The notes below the pieces were generated by a model, which worked only from the letters and a program-made list of their open reading frames with translations, had not been told where the DNA came from and made no database searches. A stretch of DNA of 64,000 bases, from assembly GCF_900168195.1 (NCBI RefSeq), contig NZ_FUYX01000001.1, positions 372,001 through 436,000 on the forward strand. Direction: 5' to 3'. The stretch's first letter is position 1; the number at the start of each line of letters is the position of its first letter. The position numbers were made by a program, and so were the translations under genes. Shown one piece after another: positions 27,070-35,861 of the stretch. Origin of the DNA: Allobosea thiooxidans. GTDB lineage: Bacteria > Pseudomonadota > Alphaproteobacteria > Rhizobiales > Beijerinckiaceae.

Positions 27070-27645
27070 TCAGTGCCGCGGCGGCCGGGCCGCGAGGGGC
27101 AGTGCCTCGAACAGGCCGGGCTCGGCGCTGGTGCGCGCCTTCTCGATCGTCAGGATCCTGAGCTTGGTCTCGACGCCGCCATCGGCTGAGAAACCGCCGG
27201 TCTTGCCGCCGGCCGCCAGCACGCGATGGCAGGGCACGATGATCGGCCAGGGATTCTGGCCGAGCGCGACGCCGACGGCCCGCGCCGCGCCTGGGTCGCC
27301 GATCCGCTGCGCCACCTCGCCATAGGTCAGCGTCTCGCCGGGCGGAATCGAGAGCGCGACCTCGTAGACCTTGCGGTTGAACTCGGAGACGCTCTCCAGC
27401 GCCATCGGCAGATGCGAGAGATCGCGCTTCTCGCCCGTGAACAGCGCCCGGATGCCGGCGACCGCCTCGGCGACGATGCCTTCGGCCGGCGCCTCCACGG
27501 CTTCCGGAAAGCGCCGGGCCAGCCGCCGGCGGGCCGTTTCCTCATCGCGCTCGGGCAATTGCGCGCCGATGAAGCACGCCCCTTCCCAGATCAGCGCACA
27601 GGTGCCGATCGCCGTGTCGAAGAGATGGAAATGCTGGGTGACCAT
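27070..27645 (-). CDS. ogt: Methylated-DNA--[protein]-cysteine S-methyltransferase
   Basis: A suicide DNA-repair protein that moves the methyl group from O6-methylguanine to its own cysteine. The 191-residue protein has the active-site motif PIIVPCHRVLAAGG with the acceptor Cys, the helix-turn-helix region GETLTYGEVAQRIGDPGAARAVGVALGQNPW, and the N-terminal domain. The ATG was chosen for its GGGAGGG ribosome site, eight codons inside the longest reading frame. It stands alone between the FMN reductase gene and a family A repeat. Confidence 0.95.
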   Translation of the reverse strand: MVTQHFHLFDTAIGTCALIWEGACFIGAQLPERDEETARRRLARRFPEAVEAPAEGIVAEAVAGIRALFTGEKRDLSHLPMALESVSEFNRKVYEVALSIPPGETLTYGEVAQRIGDPGAARAVGVALGQNPWPIIVPCHRVLAAGGKTGGFSADGGVETKLRILTIEKARTSAEPGLFEALPLAARPPRH

Positions 27646-27716
27646 GCTTGCCCTCCCGTGCTGCCGCACGAACGGAACGGTTCAGGAGATTTCCGATCGG
27701 GCAGGATCGCCGGAAC

Positions 27717-27814
27717 CGTCATTGCGAGGAGCGCAAGCGACGAAGCAATCCAGGCGTCGCAGGGCTAGCGGCTCAACCCAGTCCCTTGGATTGCTTCGCT
27801 GGCTCGCAATGACC
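27717..27814. repeat. Interspersed repeat, family A
   Basis: CGTCATTGCGAGGAGCGCAAG and ...TTCGCTGGCTCGCAATGAC form the ends, with GAAGCAATCCAGG / CTTGGATTGCTTC inner arms. It separates msrP and ogt, both on the minus strand. Confidence 0.9.
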
Positions 27815-27884
27815 GCCCGATCCATCGAAAAGAACTCTAGCACGCAGCGTGGCGTGCGGAGCACCCGAAAGCTGGCAGCATAGA

Positions 27885-28850
27885 TCACATGAAGAGCTGC
27901 TCGCCCTCCAGCCCCTTGTAGAGGCCCGCGACCTGTTCGCCATAGCCGTTGTAGATCAGCGTCGGGCGTCGGTCGCGCGAGCCCAGCACCTGCTCGCTCG
28001 CCTGGCTCCAGCGCGGATGCGGCACCGCCGGGTTCACATTGGCCCAGAAGCCGTATTCGCTCGCCTGCAGCGCCTCCCAGAAGGTCTTCGGGCGCTCGGC
28101 GACGAAGCTGATCTTGCGGATCGATTTCACCGATTTGAAGCCGTATTTCCACGGCGTGATCAGGCGGATCGGCGCGCCGTGCTGCGTCGGCAGCGGCTTG
28201 CCGTAGATTCCCGTGACCAGCAGCGGCAGCTCGTTCGCCGCCTCCGCGATCGTCAGCCCCTCGACATAGGGCCAGGGATACCAGCGCTGGTTCTGCCCCG
28301 GCGCCACGCGTGGGTTCAGGAAGGTCTCGAAGCGGATGTATTTCGCGCCGGAAAGCGGCTTGGCCAGCGCCACGAAGGATTTGAGCGGGATGCCGGTCCA
28401 GGGCACCGCCATCGCCCAGGCCTCGACGCAGCGGAAGCGGTAGAGCCGCTCCTCCAGCGGCAGCTTGCGCACGAGGTCGTCGAAGCCGATCTCGAAGGGC
28501 TTCTCGACCATGCCGTCGACCTGGATCGACCAGGGCCGCGTCGCCAGCCGCTGCGAGGCGGCGACGATGTCCTTCGACATGCCGAATTCGTAGAAATTAT
28601 TGTAGTTCGCCGCGTCTTCCGCCTTGGTCAGCGGCACGTCGAGCTTGTAGGCCTCGTTGCGCTTGGCGGGGTAGAGGTCGAGCGTCGGATCGGGCGCCTC
28701 CGCCGCGGCGAGACCAGGCCAGACGGCGCCGGCGATCAGCCCTGCACCTGCGGCCATGAGCCGGCGCCGGTCGAGGAACGCGCCCTCCGGCGTGGCTTCG
28801 CTTTCCGGCATCTCCCAGCCGGCCCGGCGCTTGATCAGCATGACGGACAT
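27885..28850 (-). CDS. msrP: Protein-methionine-sulfoxide reductase catalytic subunit MsrP
   Basis: A periplasmic molybdopterin enzyme of the sulfite-oxidase fold (YedY/MsrP) that repairs oxidised methionines in envelope proteins. The 321-residue protein carries a twin-arginine signal (DRRRLMAAGAGLIAGAV, residues 27-43), the Mo-ligand Cys141 in RFRCVEAWAMAVPW, and the YedY blocks NYNNFYEFG and TPWKYGFKSVKSI. Start choice is between two nearby ATGs. The usual membrane haem partner MsrQ is not adjacent; neighbours are a repeat and ogt downstream and leuB upstream. It must use a distant MsrQ or another electron donor. Confidence 0.95.
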   Translation of the reverse strand: MSVMLIKRRAGWEMPESEATPEGAFLDRRRLMAAGAGLIAGAVWPGLAAAEAPDPTLDLYPAKRNEAYKLDVPLTKAEDAANYNNFYEFGMSKDIVAASQRLATRPWSIQVDGMVEKPFEIGFDDLVRKLPLEERLYRFRCVEAWAMAVPWTGIPLKSFVALAKPLSGAKYIRFETFLNPRVAPGQNQRWYPWPYVEGLTIAEAANELPLLVTGIYGKPLPTQHGAPIRLITPWKYGFKSVKSIRKISFVAERPKTFWEALQASEYGFWANVNPAVPHPRWSQASEQVLGSRDRRPTLIYNGYGEQVAGLYKGLEGEQLFM

Positions 28851-28932
28851 ACTCCGTTTTCGTTGGCGCCCGTTAGGACACGAAAGCGGAGTCACGGCAA
28901 TTCACGAGGGGGAGAGGTTGGCGCCTGCCTTC

Positions 28933-29016
28933 CGTCATGCTCGCCCTTGTGGCGAGCATCCACGTCTTGAACGACCAAACGGAGGCGTCATGGTCGGGAC
29001 GAGCCCGACCAAGACG
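28933..29016. repeat. Interspersed repeat, family B (shortened)
   Basis: CGTCATGCTCGCCCTTGTGG-CGAGCATCCACGTCTTGAA at the left and TCATGGTCGGGACGAGC-CCGACCAAGACG at the right. The inner GTGGAT arm is replaced by a shorter stretch, so the link between the two end hairpins is weakened. It lies between leuB and msrP. Confidence 0.85.
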
Positions 29017-29029
29017 TCTCGGACCGGTC

Positions 29030-30139
29030 TCAGCTGCGCGCTTCGAGCGCCTTGATGATCGCCGCGCCCATCTCGCTGGTCGAGACGGCGTTGGCGCCGG
29101 GGCCGGCGATGTCCTTGGTGCGGGTGCCTGAGCCGAGCACGTCGGCGATCGCGCCTTCGAGCTTGTCCGCCGCATCGCCCGCGCCGAAGGAGTAGCGCAG
29201 GGCCATGGCGAAGGAGCCGATCATCGCGATCGGGTTGGCGAGGCCCTTGCCGGCGATGTCCGGCGCCGAGCCGTGGACGGGCTCGTAGAGCGCCTTGCGC
29301 TTGCCGGTGGCCGGATCCTCGGCGCCGAGCGAGGCGGAGGGCAGCATGCCGAGCGAGCCGGTCAGCATCGCCGCGACGTCGGAGAGGATGTCGCCGAACA
29401 GGTTGTCGCAGACGATGACGTCGTACTGCTTCGGCCAGCGCACGAGCTGCATGGCGCAGTTGTCGGCGAGCACATGCTCGAGCTCGACATCCTTGTACTC
29501 GGCGGCGTGCAGCGCGGTGACCGTCTGCTTCCAGAGCACGCCGGTCTTCATGACGTTATGCTTCTCGGCCGAGGAGACCTTGTTGCGGCGCGTGCGCGCC
29601 AGCTCGAAGGCGACGCGGCAGATGCGCTCGATTTCCGGGGTGGTGTAGAGCTGGGTGTCGACGCCGCGCTTGGAGCCGTCCTCGAGCGTGACGATCTCCT
29701 TCGGCTCGCCGAAATAGACGCCGCCGGTGAGCTCGCGCACGATCAGGATGTCCAAGCCCTCGACGACCTCCGGCTTGAGCGAGGAGGCCGAGGCCAGCGC
29801 CGGATAGCAGATCGCGGGCCTGAGATTGGCGAACAGGCCGAGATCCTTGCGCAGGCGCAGCAGGCCGGCTTCCGGACGGTGCTGATAGGGGACATCGGCC
29901 CATTTCGGCCCGCCGACCGCGCCGAACAGCACGGCGTCGGCCTCCTGGGCGAGCTTCATGTCGCCTTCGGAGATCGCCGCCTTGTGGACGTCATAGGCCG
30001 CGCCGCCGACCAGGCCCTTCTCGATCTCGAAGGAGCCGAGCCCATGCTTGCCGAACCAGGAGACGATCTGCTCGACCTGGCCCATCACCTCGGGGCCGAT
30101 GCCGTCGCCGGGGAGCAGCAGGAGCTTGTGGGTCGCCAT
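29030..30139 (-). CDS. leuB: 3-isopropylmalate dehydrogenase
   Basis: NAD-dependent oxidative decarboxylation of 3-isopropylmalate in leucine synthesis. The 369-residue protein has [12 protein letters not shown] at the start, the substrate-binding [24 protein letters not shown], the metal-binding [34 protein letters not shown], and [18 protein letters not shown]. Length is normal. The ATG follows GGCGAGGCG; an ATG eight codons upstream lacks support. leuC lies some 32 kb away in this window, so the leucine genes are dispersed. A family B repeat lies just past the stop. Confidence 0.97.
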   Translation of the reverse strand: MATHKLLLLPGDGIGPEVMGQVEQIVSWFGKHGLGSFEIEKGLVGGAAYDVHKAAISEGDMKLAQEADAVLFGAVGGPKWADVPYQHRPEAGLLRLRKDLGLFANLRPAICYPALASASSLKPEVVEGLDILIVRELTGGVYFGEPKEIVTLEDGSKRGVDTQLYTTPEIERICRVAFELARTRRNKVSSAEKHNVMKTGVLWKQTVTALHAAEYKDVELEHVLADNCAMQLVRWPKQYDVIVCDNLFGDILSDVAAMLTGSLGMLPSASLGAEDPATGKRKALYEPVHGSAPDIAGKGLANPIAMIGSFAMALRYSFGAGDAADKLEGAIADVLGSGTRTKDIAGPGANAVSTSEMGAAIIKALEARS

Positions 30140-30246
30140 GATCGTCGCCTCGCCTTGTCGCATGTTTGCGTAGGGGGGTGATTACGGGCGCGCAGGCCCG
30201 CGCGCAAGCGCGGGAATGCAGCCCTGTCCTGTGCGGGCCGTGCCGG

Positions 30247-30636
30247 TCAGCTCCTGGGCAACCGCGCCGTCACCTCGATCTCGACCTTCATCTCGGGCTT
30301 GAGCAGCCCGGCGATGACGTAGATGCCGGCCGCGGGCCTGATCTCGCGGAAGAACTCGCCGCAAACGGCCAGCACCGGCTCGCAATAGTTGCGGTCGGTG
30401 ACGAAATACTGCGCCCGCACCGCCTGCGACAGCGACGAGCCGGCCTCCTCCAGCACGGAGCCGATCGTGCGGAAGATGTTGCGGGCCTGCTCGGCGGCAT
30501 CCTCCGGCAGCGTCATCGTGGCATAGTCGTAGCCGGTCGTGCCGGAGACGAAGACGAGATCGCCGTCGATCACGGCGCGCGAATAGCCGAAGCTGCGCTC
30601 GAAGGGCGAGCCGGTGGAAATCAGGCGGCGGGTCAT
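30247..30636 (-). CDS. RidA family protein (YjgF-like)
   Basis: A 129-residue RidA/YjgF/YER057c-family protein. Members hydrolyse reactive enamine/imine intermediates such as 2-aminoacrylate. The family end motif VEIEVTARLP is present, with VFVSGTTGYDYATM near residue 30 and AVRAQYFVTDRNY mid-protein. The canonical catalytic arginine lies in a C-terminal PxARxxV-type block; here the related segment reads RPAAGIYVIAGL without that arginine, so deaminase activity is uncertain and it may belong to another Rid subgroup. It follows the transglycosylase gene on the same strand and precedes leuB. Confidence 0.9.
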   Translation of the reverse strand: MTRRLISTGSPFERSFGYSRAVIDGDLVFVSGTTGYDYATMTLPEDAAEQARNIFRTIGSVLEEAGSSLSQAVRAQYFVTDRNYCEPVLAVCGEFFREIRPAAGIYVIAGLLKPEMKVEIEVTARLPRS

Positions 30637-30712
30637 GGCGTCTCCGGAAGCTTGGGTGCGGCAGGAACGCTTTTCCGAAGCGCTCCCGCGACGCCACCCG
30701 TTTTCTGCGCGA

Positions 30713-31909
30713 TCAGACCCGCCCGCTCTTCAGCGCGCGCAACACCTTTTCGCCCGGCCGCCCGGTTTGCGGCATGCCGATTTTGGCCTCGATCTCCTTG
30801 ATCGCCGCGCGCGTCAGCGAGCCGACGGCGCCGTCGGGCTCACCGACATTGTAGCCGCGGGCGATCAGCAGGCGCTGCAGCTCGCGCCGCTGCTCGCGCG
30901 AGAGCGGCAGGTCGTCGGTCGGCCACTGCCCCTGCACACCGGGCCGGCCGCGCAAGCGATCGGACAGGAGGGAGATGGCGAGCGCATAGGAATCCGCGCC
31001 ATTGTAGCTGTAGGCCGCGTCATAGTTCTTGAAGACGAGGAAGGCCGGGCCGTTGCGGCCGGCCGGCATCAGCAGGCCGGCATTGCCCGTACCGTTCAGC
31101 GAAGAGCCGTCATACTTCACGATGCCCTGCGCCGCCCAATGCGACAGCGGGCGCTTGGGATTGCGGCCGGTCGGGCCGCGATAGCCATCGGGTACCCTGA
31201 CCTCGTAGCCCCAGGTCGCGCCGGTGACCCAGCCCGCCTTGTTCATGAAGTTCGCGGTGGAATGCAGCGCGTCGGGAATCGAGTCGACGAGGTCGCGCCG
31301 GCCGTCGCCGTCGCCGTCGACGCCGAGCCGCATATAGGTCGAGGGGATGAACTGGGTGTGGCCGAAGGCGCCGGCCCAGGAGCCGAACAGCCGGTCCGGC
31401 CGCACATCGCCGCGCTCGATGATCTGCAGCGTCGCGATCAGCTCACCCTTGAAGAAGGCGTTGCGGCGCGGCGCGAGGCAGGCGCCGGTGGCGAGCGACT
31501 GGACCAGGGGCCATTTGCCCCGGGCCTTGCCGAAATCGCTCTCGACACCCCAGACCGCCGCGATGGTGTGGCGGTCGACGCCGAAACGCCGTTCGGCCGC
31601 CGCGAAGACGGAGGCGTATTGGCGCAGCATGTTGCGGCCCTCCGCGACCTTCTCGTCGTCGACCAGCGTGCCGAGATAGTCCCAGATCGGCGTCTTGAAC
31701 TCCGGCTGGTTGTTCATCGCCTCGATCACCTTCATGTCCGGCTCGACGCCGGCCATGGCGCGATCGAAGGTCGCGCCCGAGACGCCCTTGGCGGCTGCGG
31801 CCGAGCGCAGGCCGGCAAGGCAGGACTGGAAACCGCTCTGGGCCGAGGCCGGCGAAGCGAAGAGGAAGAGTGGCAGGGCCAAGTGAAAGGCCAGTCGGAA
31901 AGCGCGCAT
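30713..31909 (-). CDS. Lytic murein transglycosylase (MltB type)
   Basis: A periplasmic enzyme that cleaves peptidoglycan between MurNAc and GlcNAc with formation of an anhydro ring. The 398-residue protein has a signal peptide (MRAFRLAFHLALPLFLFASPASAQ, cleaved near residue 24). The SLT_2 catalytic domain has the catalytic Glu in AVWGVESDFGK and the block GSWAGAFGHTQFIPSTYMRLGVDGDGDG. A C-terminal peptidoglycan-binding domain (about residues 335-398, SREQRRELQRLLIARGYNVGEPDGAVGSLTRAAI) follows. No lipobox, so it is likely soluble. The ATG follows GGTGGAGACC. Confidence 0.95.
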   Translation of the reverse strand: MRAFRLAFHLALPLFLFASPASAQSGFQSCLAGLRSAAAAKGVSGATFDRAMAGVEPDMKVIEAMNNQPEFKTPIWDYLGTLVDDEKVAEGRNMLRQYASVFAAAERRFGVDRHTIAAVWGVESDFGKARGKWPLVQSLATGACLAPRRNAFFKGELIATLQIIERGDVRPDRLFGSWAGAFGHTQFIPSTYMRLGVDGDGDGRRDLVDSIPDALHSTANFMNKAGWVTGATWGYEVRVPDGYRGPTGRNPKRPLSHWAAQGIVKYDGSSLNGTGNAGLLMPAGRNGPAFLVFKNYDAAYSYNGADSYALAISLLSDRLRGRPGVQGQWPTDDLPLSREQRRELQRLLIARGYNVGEPDGAVGSLTRAAIKEIEAKIGMPQTGRPGEKVLRALKSGRV

Positions 31910-32043
31910 GGTCTCCACCGATTCGGGACAGGTCGCCGCCAAGCTAGGGCGCTGTGGTTAACGGAGGTTAACCATCGAGAATGGCGGCACGAAGAAGCGA
32001 ATTCCGCTATGGGAAGCGAGCCTTCCCTCCGCGATTCGCCACC

Positions 32044-32304
32044 ATGTCGCCAGCCGCCATCGAGCTCCTCGGCTTCACCGCCGCCACGCTGACCAGCCTG
32101 TGCTGGCTGCCGCAGGCCTGGCGGACCATCCGCACCCGCGACACCCGCGCGATCTCGCTCTGGACCCAGGGTCTCTTTGCCGCAGGCACCGCGCTCTGGC
32201 TCAGCTACGGCATCCAGATCCTGTCCTGGCCGGTGATCGCGGCCAATAGCCTCACCCTCCTGCTCGTCCTCGTCATCATCACGATGAAGCTGCGGTTCGG
32301 CTGA
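32044..32304 (+). CDS. SemiSWEET sugar transporter
   Basis: An 86-residue membrane protein with three helices, the half-size bacterial SemiSWEET (MtN3/PQ-loop) transporter that dimerises to move sugars. The PQ-loop block SLCWLPQAWRTIRTRDTRAISLW is intact, followed by LWLSYGI and a third helix. Start chosen at the ATG that gives family length. Next gene begins 44 bases later and is also a small membrane protein. Confidence 0.92.
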   Translation: MSPAAIELLGFTAATLTSLCWLPQAWRTIRTRDTRAISLWTQGLFAAGTALWLSYGIQILSWPVIAANSLTLLLVLVIITMKLRFG

Positions 32305-32347
32305 TCGCCGCGCTCGGCCCGGCCGCCGTCAAGAAAGCTCTCCCGGC

Positions 32348-32704
32348 ATGCCCTCCCTGACCCTTGCCCATGTCCTGCCGATTGCGATGCTGTTCGGCTC
32401 GAACATCTTCATGACCTTCGCCTGGTACGGCCATCTCAGCTACAAGAGCACCGCGATCTGGCTCGCCATCCTCGCGAGCTGGATGATCGCCTTGCCGGAA
32501 TACATGCTGGCCGTACCGGCCAACCGCATCGGCTCCGCCGTCTATTCCGCCGCCGAGCTCAAGACGATGCAGGAAGTGATCACGCTGACCGTCTTCGCCG
32601 GCTTCTCGGTGCTCTGGCTCAAGGAATCCCTGACCTGGAACCACGCCATCGGCTTCGCGCTGATCGCCGCCGGCGCCTTCTTCATCTTCCACGCCAAGGT
32701 CTGA
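32348..32704 (+). CDS. DMT family protein (COG3169/DUF486)
   Basis: A 118-residue four-helix membrane protein of the DUF486 group, related to small drug/metabolite transporters. It has AMLFGSNIFMTFAWYGHL, the loop ALPEYMLAVPANRIGSAVYSAAELKTMQEVITL, and the end LTWNHAIGFALIAAGAFFIFHAKV. Function of the family is unknown. It probably shares a transcript with the SemiSWEET gene. Confidence 0.9.
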   Translation: MPSLTLAHVLPIAMLFGSNIFMTFAWYGHLSYKSTAIWLAILASWMIALPEYMLAVPANRIGSAVYSAAELKTMQEVITLTVFAGFSVLWLKESLTWNHAIGFALIAAGAFFIFHAKV

Positions 32705-32754
32705 AGCCAGGCTTCTTCCGGGCCCCCACAATCGACCAACCAGGAACACGCGCC

Positions 32755-33057
32755 TTGAAAAAGACGGCACTGATCTTCTGCGGCCTCCTGCTCGCCCCCG
32801 CGGCGGCACTGGCCGGCCCGACCTGCAGCCCCGGCCGCGACAATGCCCGCATCCTCTCCGCCGCCTCGCCGAGCGCGATCCATCGCAGCTGGCAGGGCGG
32901 CAAGCAGCTCGGCTATGGCTGGTCGCTGCAGGTCGAGCGCAGCACCCGCGACGCCGCCGGCACCGAATACTATGTCGGCGACCTCTACGACCCGAACGGC
33001 CAGCTCGCCACGCGCAAGATCTTCGCCGTCGAGAGCGAGTGGGATTGCGGGCCCTGA
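32755..33057 (+). CDS. Small exported protein of unknown function
   Basis: A 100-residue protein, starting at TTG with AGGA eight bases upstream. It has a clear signal peptide (KKTALIFCGLLLAPAAALAG, cleavage near residue 20). The mature domain has a Cys near its start (PTCSPGRDN) and one near its end (EWDCGP) that could form a disulfide, around a compact beta-rich core with YGWSLQVERST and GTEYYVGDLYDP. I do not recognise a family. It is 50 bases after the DMT-family gene. A family A repeat begins 17 bases after the stop. Confidence 0.75.
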   Translation: MKKTALIFCGLLLAPAAALAGPTCSPGRDNARILSAASPSAIHRSWQGGKQLGYGWSLQVERSTRDAAGTEYYVGDLYDPNGQLATRKIFAVESEWDCGP

Positions 33058-33074
33058 GGCGGCTCGGTTCTTCC

Positions 33075-33174
33075 CGTCATTGCGAGGAGCGTCAGCGACG
33101 AAGCAGCCCAGGGGCCGCAAGGGTCGGACGCCTCACCCCATCTCCTGGATTGCTTCGCTGCGCTCGCAATGACG
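33075..33174. repeat. Interspersed repeat, family A
   Basis: CGTCATTGCGAGGAGCGTCAG and ...TTCGCTGCGCTCGCAATGACG ends. Only one inner arm (CCTGGATTGCTTC) is intact; the partner GAAGCAGCCCAGG carries a mismatch. It separates convergent genes. Confidence 0.9.
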
Positions 33175-33202
33175 GTGGCGGCTCGGTGAGAAGCTCAAAA
33201 TC

Positions 33203-34339
33203 TCAGCGAGCCGGCCTGACCCGCAGAACCTTTCCGTTCGCATCGTCGCTGAGCAGATAGAGGAAGCCGTCCGGCCCCTGGACGACATCGCGGATGCGCT
33301 CGCCGATATTGGTGAGCAGCCGCTCCTCGCCGGTCACCGCCTCGCCCTGCGTCGAGAGCCGGACCAGCATCTGCCCGGCGAGCGCGCCGACGAAGAGCGA
33401 GTTCCTCCAGGCCGGCCAGACCGGACCGGTGTAGAAGGCGGCGCCGGAGGGCGCGATCGACGGATCCCAGTAGAACAGCGGCTGCTCCATGCCGGGCTTC
33501 GCCGTCCCCTCCCCGATCTTGGCGCCGGAATAGTCGATGCCGTAGGTGATGACCGGCCAGCCATAGTTCAGCCCGGCCTTCGGCGTGTTGATCTCGTCGC
33601 CGCCGCGCGCGCCATGTTCGGCGGTCCAGAGCTGGCCGCTCTGCGGATGCAGCGCGGCGCCCTGCACGTTGCGATGGCCGATCGACCAGACCTCGGGCGC
33701 CCAGCCCTGCTTCTTCGGATTGTCGGCGGGCGCGCCGCCCTCGGGCCGGATGCGGATGACCTTGCCGATATGGTTGGCGGGGTTCTGCGCCTGCTCGCGC
33801 TGGCTGTAGCGGTCGCCCACGGTGACGAACAGCGCGCCCGTGCGGTCGAAGACGAGGCGCGAGCCGAAATGCATGTTGGAAGCGATCGACGGCATCTGCC
33901 GGAAGATCACCTCGACATTCGCCAGCGCGGTGCCCTGCTCGTTGAGCCGTCCGCGGCCGACGCTGGTGCCGTTGCCGCCGGAGCGCGGCTCGGCGAAGGA
34001 GAAATAGACCAGCCGGTTCTCGGCGAAGGCGGGGTCGAGCGCGACGTCGAGAAGCCCGCCCTGCCCGCGCGCCATCACGCTGGGCACGCCGGTAATCGGC
34101 CGCGAGAGCGTGCCGTCGGTGCCGACGATCCTGAGGCGCCCGGGCCGCTCGGTGACGAGCATCCGCCCGTCAGGCAGGAAGGCGAGGCCCCAGGGGTTCT
34201 CCAGGCCGCTGGCCACGGTCTCGACGATGAGCTCACCCGCGCTCGACGGAAAGCGCTGCTGGGCAGCGGCCGCGCCCGCCGCGATCGCGGCCACGAATAT
34301 CCCGGCCGCGAACGCCCGTCCCACGGACCCAAATCGCAT
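33203..34339 (-). CDS. PQQ-dependent sugar dehydrogenase (soluble aldose dehydrogenase family)
   Basis: A 378-residue exported protein of the YliI/sGDH six-bladed propeller family, which oxidises aldoses with PQQ. A signal peptide covers about residues 1-26. Family motifs are GLENPWGLAFLPDGRMLVTERPGRLRI, GGLLDVALDP with the catalytic-type region, RNVQGAALHPQSGQLWTAEHGARGGDEIN, and LNYGWPVITYGIDYSG. The ATG chosen has GAGGGAG six bases upstream; another ATG two codons earlier abuts it. It is third in a minus-strand run after a Bug-type binding protein and a COG4091 oxidoreductase. No pqq synthesis genes are in the window. Confidence 0.9.
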   Translation of the reverse strand: MRFGSVGRAFAAGIFVAAIAAGAAAAQQRFPSSAGELIVETVASGLENPWGLAFLPDGRMLVTERPGRLRIVGTDGTLSRPITGVPSVMARGQGGLLDVALDPAFAENRLVYFSFAEPRSGGNGTSVGRGRLNEQGTALANVEVIFRQMPSIASNMHFGSRLVFDRTGALFVTVGDRYSQREQAQNPANHIGKVIRIRPEGGAPADNPKKQGWAPEVWSIGHRNVQGAALHPQSGQLWTAEHGARGGDEINTPKAGLNYGWPVITYGIDYSGAKIGEGTAKPGMEQPLFYWDPSIAPSGAAFYTGPVWPAWRNSLFVGALAGQMLVRLSTQGEAVTGEERLLTNIGERIRDVVQGPDGFLYLLSDDANGKVLRVRPAR

Positions 34340-34396
34340 CGTCATCTCCCTCGCTCGCCCGGCACTGCCAGAGACTGAGGTCAACGACGCGGCGCA

Positions 34397-35698
34397 TCAA
34401 GCCGTTGCGAGAAGCTCACGACGAAGTGAGACGATCGGCTGGCTCTCGTCGAGCGTCACATCCGCCTCGGTGACCGGCTGGCCCGCCGCCACGTCGCGCC
34501 GGAGCTTGACGCCATGGGCAAGCCCGACCGGCAGCGCGCCGCAGGCCCGGCTCGCCGTCGCCGGCATCAGCCGGCCATAGACGGTGTAGCCGCCCTCGCC
34601 GTCGAGCGTCTCGCCGGCCTTGAGCGCCCGCTTGGCGACGGCCACGGCATCGCCGCGCCAGCTGCGCGTCGTTCCGGTCGGCTCCTGCCGCAGCGCCGCG
34701 TTCAGCACCGAGATCGGCAGTTCGAGGCCGATCAGATGGAAGGGCTTGTACATCGCCGCGTAGCGTCCGGTCGCATCGGTCGGCAGGCCGTATTGCTTGA
34801 AGCAGGCGGCAGCGTAGTCGTTCGGCGCCTTCAGCACGACATAGACGCCCCAGCGCAGGTCGCGGAAGACCGGGCGGCCGTCGCGCTCCAGCGAGGAGAC
34901 GACCTCGACCATGCCGTCGCGTTCGAGCTGCCCGCCCACAGTGCGCGGCCGCAGCACATTGGCGAGGTCGTCGACGCCGCAGGCCGGGAAGCCGAGCCCA
35001 GCCTCCGGCACGTCGAGCTCGCAGGCATTGGCGATCGCCGCCATCTCGATGGCCGATTTCGTGCCGTCGAGGAAGGAGTTGAACATCTGCGGGTTCATGC
35101 CGCCGGCCTTCGCCGCTTCCGGCGTCAGCCCGTAATGGGCCCAGACGTCGTCGGGGGTGACGTTGTGATAGGCCGGCAGGTATTTCGTGCCCTTGCCCGC
35201 GGCAGCGACGGTGAAGCCGGTGGCACGCGCCCAGTCGACCATCTCGCAGACCAGAGCCGGCTGGTCGCCATAGGCCATCGAATAGACCACGCCGGCAGCC
35301 TGTGCGCGGCGCGCCAGCACCGGCCCGACAAGCACGTCGGCCTCGACATTGACCATGACGACATGGCGCCCGGCCTCGATCGCGGCGAGCGCATGGCGCG
35401 CGCCCGCGGCCGGGTGCCCGGTCGCCTCCAGCACCACCTCGACGCCGTCGGTGCGGGCAGCCTGGATGCCGTCATCGACGAAGCGCGTCCGCGCGATGCG
35501 GGCCTCGTCCCAGCCGACATTGCGGCAGGCGGCCCTGGCGCGCTCGGGGTCGAGATCGGCGATGACCGCGACCTCGAGCCCTTCGATATGCGGCACCTGG
35601 GACAGGAACATCGAGCCGAATTTGCCGGCGCCGATCAGCGCGGCGCGCACGGGCTTGCCCGCCTCCCGGCGGGCGGCGAGCTTGGGCATCAGATTCAT
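34397..35698 (-). CDS. COG4091-type NAD(P)-dependent oxidoreductase with SAF domain
   Basis: A 433-residue protein whose N-terminal Rossmann domain (AALIGAGKFGSMFLSQVPHIEGL, residues about 19-42, then EVVLEATGHPAAGARHALAAIEAG) resembles homoserine dehydrogenase. The middle domain includes GKGTKYLPAYHNVTPDDVWAHYG, and the C-terminal SAF-like domain contains LRRDVAAGQPVTEADV. COG4091 proteins are not true homoserine dehydrogenases; they lie in sugar-acid or amino-acid catabolic clusters and the substrate is unknown. The gene follows a Bug/TctC binding protein by 163 bases, consistent with use of a carboxylic acid. Confidence 0.85.
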   Translation of the reverse strand: MNLMPKLAARREAGKPVRAALIGAGKFGSMFLSQVPHIEGLEVAVIADLDPERARAACRNVGWDEARIARTRFVDDGIQAARTDGVEVVLEATGHPAAGARHALAAIEAGRHVVMVNVEADVLVGPVLARRAQAAGVVYSMAYGDQPALVCEMVDWARATGFTVAAAGKGTKYLPAYHNVTPDDVWAHYGLTPEAAKAGGMNPQMFNSFLDGTKSAIEMAAIANACELDVPEAGLGFPACGVDDLANVLRPRTVGGQLERDGMVEVVSSLERDGRPVFRDLRWGVYVVLKAPNDYAAACFKQYGLPTDATGRYAAMYKPFHLIGLELPISVLNAALRQEPTGTTRSWRGDAVAVAKRALKAGETLDGEGGYTVYGRLMPATASRACGALPVGLAHGVKLRRDVAAGQPVTEADVTLDESQPIVSLRRELLATA

Positions 35699-35861
35699 GG
35701 AGCACTCTCCTGCGCATCACGCTCCGCAGCCCGATCCCGAGCAGCACTCGACCGGAGCGCGTCTCGAAGCCTGCTTCAGGAAACTGCGGAGACCACTGGA
35801 TCATCCATGGAGACGGCCGCCGACGCGGCCGCTCCCGGATGAGGGCTGAGAGAAGGTCGCC

